Of a DNA stretch of 64,000 nt, positions 21,652 through 33,000 are shown one piece after another. Each line of letters starts with the position of its first letter. Within the stretch, counting starts at the first letter, position 1. The notes below the pieces were generated by a model. That model searched no databases and had not been told where the DNA came from. It saw only the letters and a program-made list of their open reading frames with translations. The position numbers and the translations under genes are program-made. Origin of the DNA: Hanleya hanleyi (lineage: Eukaryota > Mollusca > Polyplacophora > Lepidopleurida > Hanleyidae); NCBI GenBank assembly GCA_036873755.1, contig JAVTVY010016026.1, positions 1 through 64,000 on the forward strand. The letters are read 5' to 3'.

Positions 21652-23434
21652 TAGTGCCACGGCACTGTAGGTCATCTGTCTGTAACTGGAGAAAGTAGCT
21701 GTGAGAAATTTTTACTAAAGAACCATTTGAGACTAACTATATTTATTCTACACGAGCTTTCGCAGATAAATCTGCTTCCTCAGGTGTAGAATAAATATAG
21801 TTAGTCTCAAATGGTGTTACGTTCCCGTCTATCTACTAGTTTAATAGACTAACACGGCTACCCCACAAATCCTTACTAAAGAACTGCAATAGATGAGTTT
21901 CTAACTTGTGTTGTCCCACCTGAACACTATAAAATGATCCATGCAGTTATTTCCTGAGATTTTATGATAAAGTTTCATGGGAAATTCAAGATGCGGCAAT
22001 ATTGCATTTTCGAACTGAACCCAAAAAAGGTATCTTGCACAACTGGACCACAAGGGGAACCTGTGTATCAACATCCATGCAGTAATATCCTAAGAATTTA
22101 CGATAACAAAATTTCATGGGAAAATCCAAGATGGCCACCTGGTGGCCATATTGGATTTTTCAATCAGACCATATATGTTATCCTGCACAGCTAGACCCCA
22201 AGGGCAACCTCTGTACCAAACTTGAGAAAGATCCATGCAGTAGTTCCTGAGAAATCACGATAACAATGTTTCATCTGGAAATCCAAGATGGCCGCCTGGT
22301 GGCCATATTGGATTTTTCAATCAGACTACAAATTGTATCTTGCGCAACTAGACCCCAAGGGAACCTCTGTAACAAATTTGAGAACGATCCATGCAGTAGT
22401 TCCTGAGAAATCGCGATAATGTTTCATCTGGAAATCCAAGATGGCCGCCTGGTGGTCATGTTGGATTTTTCAATCAGACCGCAAATTGTATCTTGCGCAA
22501 CTAGACCCCAAGGGGAACCTGTGTATCAAATTTGAGAAAGATCCATGCGGTTCTTCCTGATAAATCATGATAACGAAGTTTCATAGGGAAATCCAAGATG
22601 GCCGCCTGGTAGCCATATTGGATGTTCGAATCAGAGCAGAAAAGGTATCTTGCACAACTAGACCCCCAAGAGGAACCTGTGTACCAAATTTGAGAACGAT
22701 CCATGCAGTAGTTAACGAAAAATAATGATGACAAGATTTCACTGGCAAATTCAAGATGGCCGCCTGGTGGCCATATTGGATTTTTCAATCAGATCACAAA
22801 TTGTATCTTGCACAACTAGACCCCAAGGGGAACCTCTGTACCAAATTTGAGAAAGATCCATGCAGCACTTCCTGAGAAATCGAGATAACAATGTTTCATC
22901 TCGAAATCCAAGATGGCTGCCTGGTGGCCATATTGGATGTTCGAATCGGAGCAGAAAAGGTATCTTGCACAACTAGACCCCAAGGGGAACCTGTGTGCCA
23001 AATTTGAGGAAGATCCACAAAGTAGTTCCTGAGAAATTGCAATAACAATGTTTCATGGGGAAATCCAAGATGGCCGCCTGGTGGCCATATTGGATTTGTG
23101 AATCAGACCACAACAGGTATCTTGCACAACTAGACCCCAAGGGGAACCTGTGTACCAAATTTGAGAAAGATCTATGCAGTAGTTCCTGAGAAATCGCGAT
23201 AACAATGTTTTAATGGCAAATTCAAGATGGCCGCCATGGCGGCCATATTTAAAATCGTATCGACACGGCATGAACAAATTCTGGTGTACTCATTGGGGGG
23301 AACATGCATGCCAAGTTTCAGCTTAATCGGCCAAGCGGTTTCAGAGAAGAAGATGTTTACGCACGACGGACGACGGACGACGGACAGTCAGGCCATGACA
23401 TAAGCCCATCGGGCCTTCGGCCCAGATGAGCTAA
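21652..23434 (-). repeat. Capped tandem array F (~157-bp units), inverted copy
   Basis: About eight units. 'aagatggccgcctggtggcc' recurs at roughly 22124, 22282, 22437, 22594, 22754, 22911, 23067 and 23225 (steps 155-160). The right cap ends 'gggccttcggcccagatgag' after a (GACGGAC)n stretch; the left cap begins 'agtgccacggcactgta'. Reverse complement of 58161-59665. It is interrupted by a Penelope-like insertion. Spurious open frames such as HRFPLGSSCARYL recur because the unit is not a multiple of 3. Confidence 0.9.
21712..21884 (-). mobile_element. Penelope-like element fragment with 12-bp target duplication
   Basis: A 149-bp insert (21724-21872) splits array F's cap; TTACTAAAGAAC is duplicated exactly at 21712-21723 and 21873-21884. 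On the - strand it reads 'gtagccgtgttagtct', then 31-bp perfect inverted arms (21784-21814 and 21723-21753) around CTGAGGA, a hairpin GCAGA-TTTA-TCTGC, and GAAA. 'GTAGCCGTGTTAGTCT' with 'gagactaac' resembles Penelope-like ends I recall from vertebrates, and CTGANGA/GAAA is the hammerhead core those elements carry. Confidence 0.7.
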
Positions 23435-23859
23435 AAATCTGACCAAAAAATCGACCAAAATATGCCTGTTTTGAACTGTGACGTCATCAATGAGGACATC
23501 TTGGAATTTTTTTATTTTCTGGTAAAGCTTGACCCAAGGGTATAGTGTGGTAAGGTCCAGCCCCTAGCTCAGGGGGTAAGAAAATATTTAGGGGGGGGGG
23601 GGAAGGATGAAATGGAAACCCTCGCTCTCCCCCTCACTGGACAGGACCCAAAAAGCCCAGGCCACATAGGGTTAACATGAAAGATTTTTTCTTTAAGTTA
23701 AAACAGATTTTCTTGAAGCTCGGGTAAAGAAATACTCAAAATAATTCTGGATACCAATCAAGGTTCGACTGCCCTGAGAATAATCACTACTGTTTTTTGG
23801 CGGAAACATTGCGGACAGGGGTTATATTATACACTGTGGGCAGAGTTGTTGCAGCGTAC
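23435..23859. other. DNA beyond the last POLR1A exon found
   Basis: The intron following exon 15 should start at 23859. It contains a poly-G run at 23590-23600. No exon seen. Confidence 0.5.
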
Positions 23860-24030
23860 CTCGTAACAAGCATGGACCAGACTGTAGGGTGTGTTCCCAT
23901 AATGACCTTTGTCCAAGACTCCCTGTAAGAGTTCTCCATCCCTGAATATGACCACCCCCTCTCCCATCTCGTCCCCTGAGGGGTAAAGTCCACACACAGC
24001 AAATCCTAGAGCTTTTGACGTGATCCAGCT
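23860..24030 (-). CDS. POLR1A: POLR1A exon 15 (last one found)
   Basis: 57 codons containing [20 protein letters not shown] and YSLVHACYE, the family VIIREGELLCGVLDKAHYG..AYGLVHCCYE. It ends TACGAG|GTACGC, a good donor, so the gene should continue. I found no later exon (for example GFTLGVEDIL, QSGAKGS or MAGREGL equivalents) further left on this strand. Confidence 0.94.
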
Positions 24031-27000
24031 CTGGGGAAAGAGAACAACATAAATGGTCAAGAGTCAATGTAGGGCTTGCACAATACTACATGTTCAAAAA
24101 AGACTTTACATAAAAAAACGCGAGCGTGACACGAGAAATTCATTATTAGAATTGACCGAGTGTTCAAGTTAGCGGGACTGTCACGCGCTTCAGCCACGCC
24201 TATGTTTTTGGAGAACGCAGTCGAACAAAAAAGGGGATACGATCTGCAAAATGTTTGGCGCGAGTGATATTCCTAAACACCCGTCAAAAAATGCTGTTCG
24301 AAAAATTAGAAGAAATGTAATTTTATGTAATCCTAGAAAAATATTGGCTTTCTAATGATATGTATAAATATATTGATCAAATTCATATTTCTTACAATAA
24401 AAAGAAGAATGCAAGTGGGTCTATAAAAATCTGGCCTGGGGGGTTGCAAGTCGCTAAGATTCAACACCAATGGCAACTCGGGGTCTGGCAGCACATACAC
24501 GACATGTTCACGGACCGGGGACTAATGGCAAACTCACGAAAACAGACAGCATTACATCATAATCATTCTGGCATCCACTTGAATTACACGATGCCTATGA
24601 ATGTATAAGATGTACTAACCTTTTCTGGTATTTTAGCCTTCCCTACTAGATTTAAAGGCTGTCGTCCCTCCGGGATAATATTTGAAAGAATCGTAGAAAT
24701 AATCTGAAATACAATGAAGAATACCCATTGATAAATTAATAACAACAACCATTTGCCCCCTCCAACTTTGCCTGGTGAGGTGCAAACAATATCAATGATA
24801 TAACGGAGAATCAGAAAACTTGAAATGCCCTCATCATATCACTTTGGACATTTTGTATTGAGCGAAAAGTCTAGGACCAGTTGAGTTCATGAGAAAAGCT
24901 AATGGACAACCATAACATAATATGTCCTGTCAAAAAATGGAGAGAAGCCCACTCAACAATATCGATGACAAGACGGCAGAAAATAATTTTTAAGAGAAAA
25001 AATAAAAGTCTGCCTTCCCAGTATATCTTACATTACATACCTGTTTACCAGCCCAGAGTCTGTGAGGTTTGATGATGGAGGGAGGATAGAGTTTAACTGC
25101 ACCTGGCGTATCCACCAGAGAACTGTATACCAACTGCTGGTAATCCCTCCTGCAGGAAGAAAGAATATTCAATGATAGCAGGGGAGACAATCTGACAGAA
25201 TGTGGGTTAGGTTATCTCCCTTGGAATAATATAGTGAAACAAACAAGATTTAAGTCAAATAAGGGAGGACTGAGCCAGCACATTTTCAACAAGGGGCATT
25301 TAGCTATCTTCTCTCAAATCTTTAGAAGATTATTTTTAGGACTGATTTCTTTGTTCAAGAATTGATATTATTTGTTGAGAGCATGAAAACATTCTCATAT
25401 TGAGCAATTTTTGATACTCTACTAGGATATTCTATTAGGAATGTGCCGAGACTAATGAATTGAACAAGGGATATGAAACATAAGTTTTCAGTCTGTTCAA
25501 TATGAGTCATCTCTCCTACCTGTTGAAGAACCTCCCTCGTACTGTCAGGGAGACACCGGAGATCATGTGATCTTGGATAAGCCCAGCCAGTGGCGAACCA
25601 TCTTTGGGGACGAGGTAGTTGCTGTCCGTGCTGGCTGAAAGTGGAATAAAAACGTCTACAGTACAGCTCAGAAAAGACTTTGAATGAGACAAAACAAAAA
25701 CATGAATGCAAGTATAATTCATAACCCCGACAGAGAAATGGATAAGTCGCGTCAAAACAAAAACAAAATCTCGACTGACGTCCGCCAAATTGGCAAATGC
25801 ACCTGTGATATTTCCAGTGCGATTTTTAAGCAGTATATGCTTTATGTACTGGCAAGTGTATATACACTGTGCAGTCTGAGCTTCAAAGAAATAGCAATAC
25901 AGTTATCCAGTGGTTCAATGAAAATCAAATGGAGGCAAACTCAGAAAAAATTTGGGCAATAGGCTTTGGGTCATTGACTAGAAACTCACAACCCATATTC
26001 AACATTGACAGCCATGATATTAAATGCAGAGACTCTGTTAAATTACTTGGCATACAGGTGAACTATTTACTCTAATTTGATGAAGATGTGACTGATCTGT
26101 GCAAGAAAGCTTCGAGACAATTAAATGCTCTCAACCTGCAGGAAGAACATCTACTTCTCATTCATTTGATCTAATGTTAATTTTTGTCCTTTAATCTGTC
26201 ACTTTTGTGGACAGGTCGCTACAAAGAGAGAGCCCTGCATTTTATTTTTATGGATTACTCTGGCTCCCACATATCTCTCTCAGAAACTGTCGATGTCCCC
26301 ACCCCCCACCTTTGCAGGACAAAGGTTATTGCCTTAGAGGTTTTTAAAATCATTCATAAGCAAAGCCTGAAGTATCTACAAGACCTTGTTAGTTACAAAT
26401 CTTCAAATTATCTCAGATCCGGAAAAATTTACTTCAACTTCCTTCCATCAACTCCACTAAATGTGGTCTAAATTCATTCAGATACCATGAAGATTTGGAA
26501 TGATTTGCCCAATAATTTTAAAAGTGCTAAGTTCTAAAAATTTTAACAGCTTAAAAGCTTAACAGCTTAAACTAGCAAGTTTTTAAGTGCAAATTCTCAG
26601 CATGCAAGTCCGCTTGAACTGTTGTTCATATTTTAGCGAGCTATTTTAATCAGCTTACTGTGATCTTTATGACATAACCTAATTGTTTTTATAGTTTGTA
26701 TGTTTATATAGTTCTGTTTTATGTGTATTTATAGTTCTATAACATGTTAACACCGCAGTCAGTAGAAATAGCTCATCAGAGCTAATGTTTTATTGTTATA
26801 TATAATTCACCGACTTTAAATAAATATTACCTTGATTTGATTTGAAATTACTTCGAGGTATACAATTCATCCAGAGTTACGGATAATAAGAATTTCCAAA
26901 AAATGTATCCAGCTAGTGTTCCGATTATTATGGCGGTCACATTTTTTGTTTGCCGAAAATGTCAATAAAAGGGGTTGGGTGGGAGGTAAATGATTAGTGT

Positions 27001-30000
27001 GGCAGTCCATAAGAAATATTTCTTTCTTTTTTTGGCCTTACTGGAAACCCCTATCCTTTCCATTGTTTTTTTAAGTACATATATTTGGGTGATTAGCAGC
27101 ACTTTACCTATTGAATAGGCCTCTGCCCGACAGAATTCATTCTGAGGGAAGTGAGCGTTCATTTCATCTCCATCAAAGTCGGCATTGTAGGCCTTACAAT
27201 TGGCGTAGTGCATACGGAGTGTCCTCTCGCCTGGCAAAACTCGGGCCTGAAATGGCGGAAAAGTAACAACAAAATGCTCAATGAAACAAGCCAACATTTT
27301 ATATCATTTTTATCTCTTGAAATATGTAGAAATGAATATCTGAAACCCATTTGAAATGTGCTGAAGTACCCGGTATACAAAATTAATGTTGTTTTGGGGC
27401 ACCACAGATCTCGATCAAGAGAGATAATCCATAACAAGCAGCCAGAGGATGCTAAGTCCCCCGCCGAAATGGCAGCAATATTTTTTAGCATTGTTGGTCT
27501 CGGGGGATATACATGAGGAAGGCAACTGCTACTTCATAGGCGTTGGATGCAGAAGGGTCTTTCTGCCTTCCCAAGTTTTAAAATCAACTCAGAACGGTTG
27601 ACTGAACATTTTTTTGCTTCTGTAGTGTAGTTTCCATGCAGTGAAGCATGGAAATTATGTAACCGAGAAGCGACTCCAAGTGACATCTCAAGGCATATTA
27701 TCTGCAAACCAAATTTGACGAGAAGCTGAATGCATACTCAACCTATTGTATGGAAACCAAATTTTAAATTTGTCACCAGGTATCGCCACCTGCAGGTGCA
27801 AGTGGGCGAAACAATTCCAAGCATCATCTCATGACATGGTGTATCAGCATACAAGAATCTGAAAAGGGGTTATTGCCCGGAAACCAAATTTAGATTTGTA
27901 TGCACAAGTGTGCGAAACACAATCCCAAGTGACATCTTATGGCATATGAATACCATATTTGAGAAGAATCCGATGAGCAGTTGTCAAATTATTGCCAAAC
28001 AAATTTCAGATTTTTCCACCAGGTGTCACTACCAGTATTCAGAAGCAGGTGAAATACAATCCCAAGGGACATATCATGGCATGGTATCTGCATACCAAAT
28101 TGGAGAAAAATCTGATGAGCGAAATCAAATTTAGATTGGGCACGAGGTGGTGCTACCTGTAAGCACAAGTGGGCAAAACGCAATCCCAAGCGACATCATA
28201 TGTCATGATATATTAATACCAGATTTAAAAAGAATCTGACGAGCGGTTCTCAAGTTATTACCCGGAAACAAATCTTGTATTTTGTCACCAGGTGGCACCA
28301 CCTGTAAGTAAAAGTGAGCGAAAGACAATCTCAGGCAACAGCTCCTGGCATGATACATGCATGCTAAATTTGAGGAGATTCCGATGAGCAGTTCTCAAGT
28401 TAATGGCTGAAAACAAATTTTGAATTTAACACCCGGTGGTGCCATAGACGCAAGTGGGCGAAATGCAATCTCAAGCAACATCTTACATATAGGTCATGGT
28501 ATTACCCGGAGACAAATTTGGGATTTTGCCACCAGGTGGCGCCACCTGTAAGTGCAAGTGAGTGAAAGGCAATCCCATGCAACATCTCTTGGCATGGTAC
28601 ATGCATGCTAAATTTGAGAAGAATCCGATGATCATGCAGTTCTCAAGTTATTGACCAAAAACAAATTTCAGATTTTGTCATCAGGTGGCGTCACTTTCTG
28701 AGCAGAAGTGGATAACGCAATCCCAAGCAACATCTCATGGCAAGGTACAATGTATATGCATGCCTAATTTGGGAAGAATTTGATAAGCAGTTCTCAAGTT
28801 ATTGCCCGGAAACCAAATTTCGAGCAACATTTCAAAGCATTTCAAAGTTATTGCTTGCAGCACAAAAGAACGGAAAGAACCCTAGTGGTGCCACCTACAG
28901 GCATATCTTTCTGAAACGCAATACCAATCAACATCTTGTCACAAGGAATGCATATGCCAAATATTGAAGAAACTAGATACAGTCGATCGAATACGATTGG
29001 AGGCATGCCTTTTGCATCTTTAGTAAAGGAAACATTCATTATTTGTGAAGAAAGTAAGAACGTAAAACTTAGGAAAAACATCATTAACATGGCACCATAA
29101 GATGCCTTGAGGGTAGGTACCCACATACCAAATTGTATGTAAGCAGATAGGCGCCACCTATATGTGGATCGGCATGAAAAACAATGCCAACCGAGAAATT
29201 GAGGCGAGGTACCTACACACCAAATTTGGAATGAATCGGTTCAGGTTTTCAAAAGTTATTCTCTGGAAACACTTAAGTTAGCTTTCAGGTGGTCACCCTA
29301 TCAACATGAAAAACATTCTCAAGCCAGATCTTAGGCAAGGTACCACCACACCAAATTTGGAAAGAATCCTTAAGGTTTTCAAAAGTTATTGTCTGGAGAT
29401 GCAATTTTAACTTGGCCCGACCTGGCGCCACCCAGAAGCGGATTGGCACGAAAAACAATTTCAAGCAAGATCTATAGACAAGGGACATATTTACCAAATA
29501 CAAAAACATGGGTCTGTGCCAGATAAATTGAAACCTTTTGGGGTGCAATTATCCCAATATTGCAGACAATACACAAATTTCAGCTTCTGCCAAGATATAT
29601 TGGAGATATATATGCTCAAACACAATATATGAGGGTCGGGCGAGGGCTAGTTTAGGAGCTAGAGGGTGCGGTTCGGCGCTCTGGGGATGGGGACGTGCTC
29701 TCCTTGAGGGTAGTGGTAGGTGCGCTGACATGAAAGCCATAGAAAGCTCCCTGTACACGAAACAACCACACTGACAACTGCAAGCCATCATCTGTCAGTC
29801 CGAAAAACCACATGGTGGAATTCAATTCACTTGAGGAAATTGATCATATGCACAGTGTGCACCCAAACTTCGTGCAAAAGCTTCAGGGTAAATCATATGA
29901 TGTGGAATAGAATGATTTCATAGCAAAATTGAAGGAAATATTGTCCTTCGTTTAAGGCGACACGAAATTCATAACTAACACGGGTTCGCCTCGCCAGTTA

Positions 30001-33000
30001 TTTCATATTATACTTCTGAAATAAAATAAAATATGGTTCCTGCAAAAGCTTTAGTGTAAATCATGATGTGGAATAGAAGGACTGGACAGCAGAAGAAAAT
30101 GGTGTCCTTCATTTAAAGCGACATGAAATTCAAAACTAACGGCGAGAAGCGGAAGAAAGAAGAAAAAATGACAAACGCATTTAAGGATGCCTAATTATTA
30201 GACAAAGCATTTGGAAGTTATCGCTTGTGAAGAATTTGAATGGAAACCACGGACATGCACAGAATATTGGAACAAGACCCAGTGGCGCCACCTTCAGGTG
30301 GATCTTGCTGAAACGCAATACCAACCCATGTCTGGTCACAAGGAGTGTATATGCTAAATTTCGAAGGAATCCGACAAAGCTTTTGGAAGTTATCGCCTGT
30401 GAAGAATTTGAACAGACATCCACAGACACAAAGAGATCAAGACCCATTTTAACTGGAACAGACACGAAGAAGCAAAACTCAGTGGTGCCACCTTCAGGCA
30501 AATGTTACTGAAATCCAGTACGCAACCGCGTCTTCTCAAAAGGAATGCATATGCCGAATTTCGGAAGAATCCAAGAAAGTGTTTGGAAGCTATCGCTTGA
30601 ACTGACATCCACGGACACAAAGAAGCAAGATCCATTTTGACCCAGTGGCGCCACCTTCAGGCAGATGTTACTGAAATGCGATACCGACTGGCGTCTTGTC
30701 GCAAGGAATACGTATGCCGAATTTCGGAAGAATCCAACAAAGCATTACGAAGTAATCATTCAAAAAGACATGCACGGACATCCACGGACATGCACGGACA
30801 CATAGAAGCAAGAACCATTTTAAAGTCCCCCAGTGGCGCCACCTTCAGGCAGATGTTGCTGAAATGCGATACCGACTGGCGTCTTGTCGCAAGAAATACG
30901 TATGCCGAATTTCGGAAGAATCCAACAAAGTGTTACGAAGTAATCATTCGAACAGACATGCACGGACATCCACGGACATGCACGGACACTTAGAAGCAAG
31001 AACTATTTCGGGGGGCAAAAAAAACAACACTAGCCAATATCATCCAATCGGCTTTGAGATAACCAGGGTAGGCATATCAGGGACCAGTCTCAAAGTCACA
31101 GATTCTCTGGGGAATTCTTATCAATTGTATCATGTGACTCCAGGTTAATTCATGAATTGTTCAAGCTGGGCTATGATTTGTCGCTCATAATGATCAAAGG
31201 GCACACTAGGATGTTGCTTATATACTCAAAGGTTCTAACAAATGGTAGATATTTTTTAGGCTAAATTGTTGTAAGAGGTTATATTTGACATTTAATAGCA
31301 GTTTACTGTTTCTGGAAAGCATCGAAGTTTTGAAAATCTAGCTTGAAACCCTCAATTACCATACCTGTTTGTAAATGGTGAAGGCGGTGACCGGCTGACT
31401 CATGACGTCAGAGTCTGATTAAGATCCTTTGTAGAAAGCAACCATAGCGAATGTCATAGTCGACATTTCCATTTTAATGCTAACAACGCCTTTAATGCCT
31501 TTGCTGATGTCATGTTGATGTTGTCATACCCAACTGTTGTGCAACATATGATGTCCGATGCAACTGACTAGTTGATATTATATGACGTGATCGTAATAAG
31601 ACTTTGATGTCATGGGCCGGAGATTACAGCTTCAATATGTTTTTCACTAAGTTTTATTGTGTAAAAAATCCAATGGCTCAGTTGTACATTATTGAGAGAA
31701 AAAAGAAAAGCCTGTCTGTTCTTGGAGCAGTGACTTCAGCTAATCAGCTGTACGGTTGAATAATTTCACTTTCCCCCATCTTTTAACCTGGGAGAATATC
31801 TTAAACTGGTGATAGCTGGCATAATCGTATACATATGTACTGTATTTTCGCAGTATTCAAGCATAATGACTGGGAAAGCATATGATAATACTGGGAAAAT
31901 AAAGTACATAAAATTATGCCAGCTATCAACAGTTCAAAATAGTCTCCTGTGTTAAAAGATAGGGGAAAGTGAAATTATACAACCCAGTAGCTGATCAGCT
32001 GAAGTCACTGGTCCACGAACAGACAGGTTCTTCATTGTTCTCTTAGAAATGTGCAACCGAGCCATTTGATGTCATTTTAGGAAGATAAAAATTTCAACTT
32101 GTTCTTTACCCAGCTTCTCTCGATGTTTTCATGTAAAGTGTGCAGGGGGTATTAGATAGAAACTTAAAGCCATGATGCTGTAAGTCATAATAGAAAACAA
32201 CGGGTCAAGTTATACATGCATCAACTGTAAATACTAACCCTGTGTGCCTGTATACTGGGCCTGTGTAAAGTAGGCTGTCGGTTTAGTAACAAAACGTCCC
32301 CATTCCTCAGATGTCGGTAGACCTACAAAATATGGTATCGAAAGGAATTTTGAGATCATGTGATACATTAGTGAATTAGTATAAACAATTTAGCACGGGG
32401 ATAAAACAACTGATATTCTCATCGAGGTGAGTGATGAAATCTCACCACCTAACCTTTATACTAGTTATCTCCCTTTAAATACTGAATTTGAATGACGCAT
32501 TTCATTGGTTGATAATTTAAGCAGCCTGATTTGTTATCACAGTTGAGGTTGCCTTTCATTGGACATGGATTTGACCATGATCATTCATCTTCTGAACTTG
32601 GGACTGTTTTTTAATCGTTCATGCTGGCCGATACCCAACAAGTGAGGCACCCAAATTACCTATAACCTTGAGTTTTTGTCACATGGTCAGTGACGTCTAT
32701 TTAACCCTTTCACTGTTTAACCTGGGTTCTCCTGCCATGTTGCGGCCTTTACAAGAATACTGTACACTTAGACGTGTCGTCCATGCTTTGATGTCAAAAT
32801 AATAGGAAATGCCATTTGCGGATGCGCCAGTAACGACGGAATTACCTTCTGTTTGATCAGCGTGTCTGTCAATGCATAGAATTACGCCCGCCGACGTAAC
32901 GTCACTGTCACAGAACGACTGCGAGCTTGGACGTGCACTGCACGTCATGAACACAATGAGGATATAAAGCAGTGACGTGCACTGCACGTCATCAACATTG

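Noticed and set aside
22501..23277. Overlapping - strand frames with HRFPLGSSCARYL repeated
   Set aside because: They arise from ~157-bp tandem units read in rotating frames; no start context or conserved protein, and the same happens at 58273-59532.
24360..24608. 82-codon + strand frame between POLR1A exons 14 and 15
   Set aside because: No domain, antisense in an intron, no splice context.
27159..27491. 110-codon - strand frame overlapping POLR1A exon 11
   Set aside because: Out of frame with the DFDGD exon, which has splice sites and clear conservation.
30637..31148. Frames of 94-118 codons rich in [13 protein letters not shown] words
   Set aside because: Products of array D2 and its 'cacggacat' repeats.
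32697..32987. 96-codon frame with a signal-peptide-like start
   Set aside because: Lies inside a TTAA-bounded piggyBac-type MITE.
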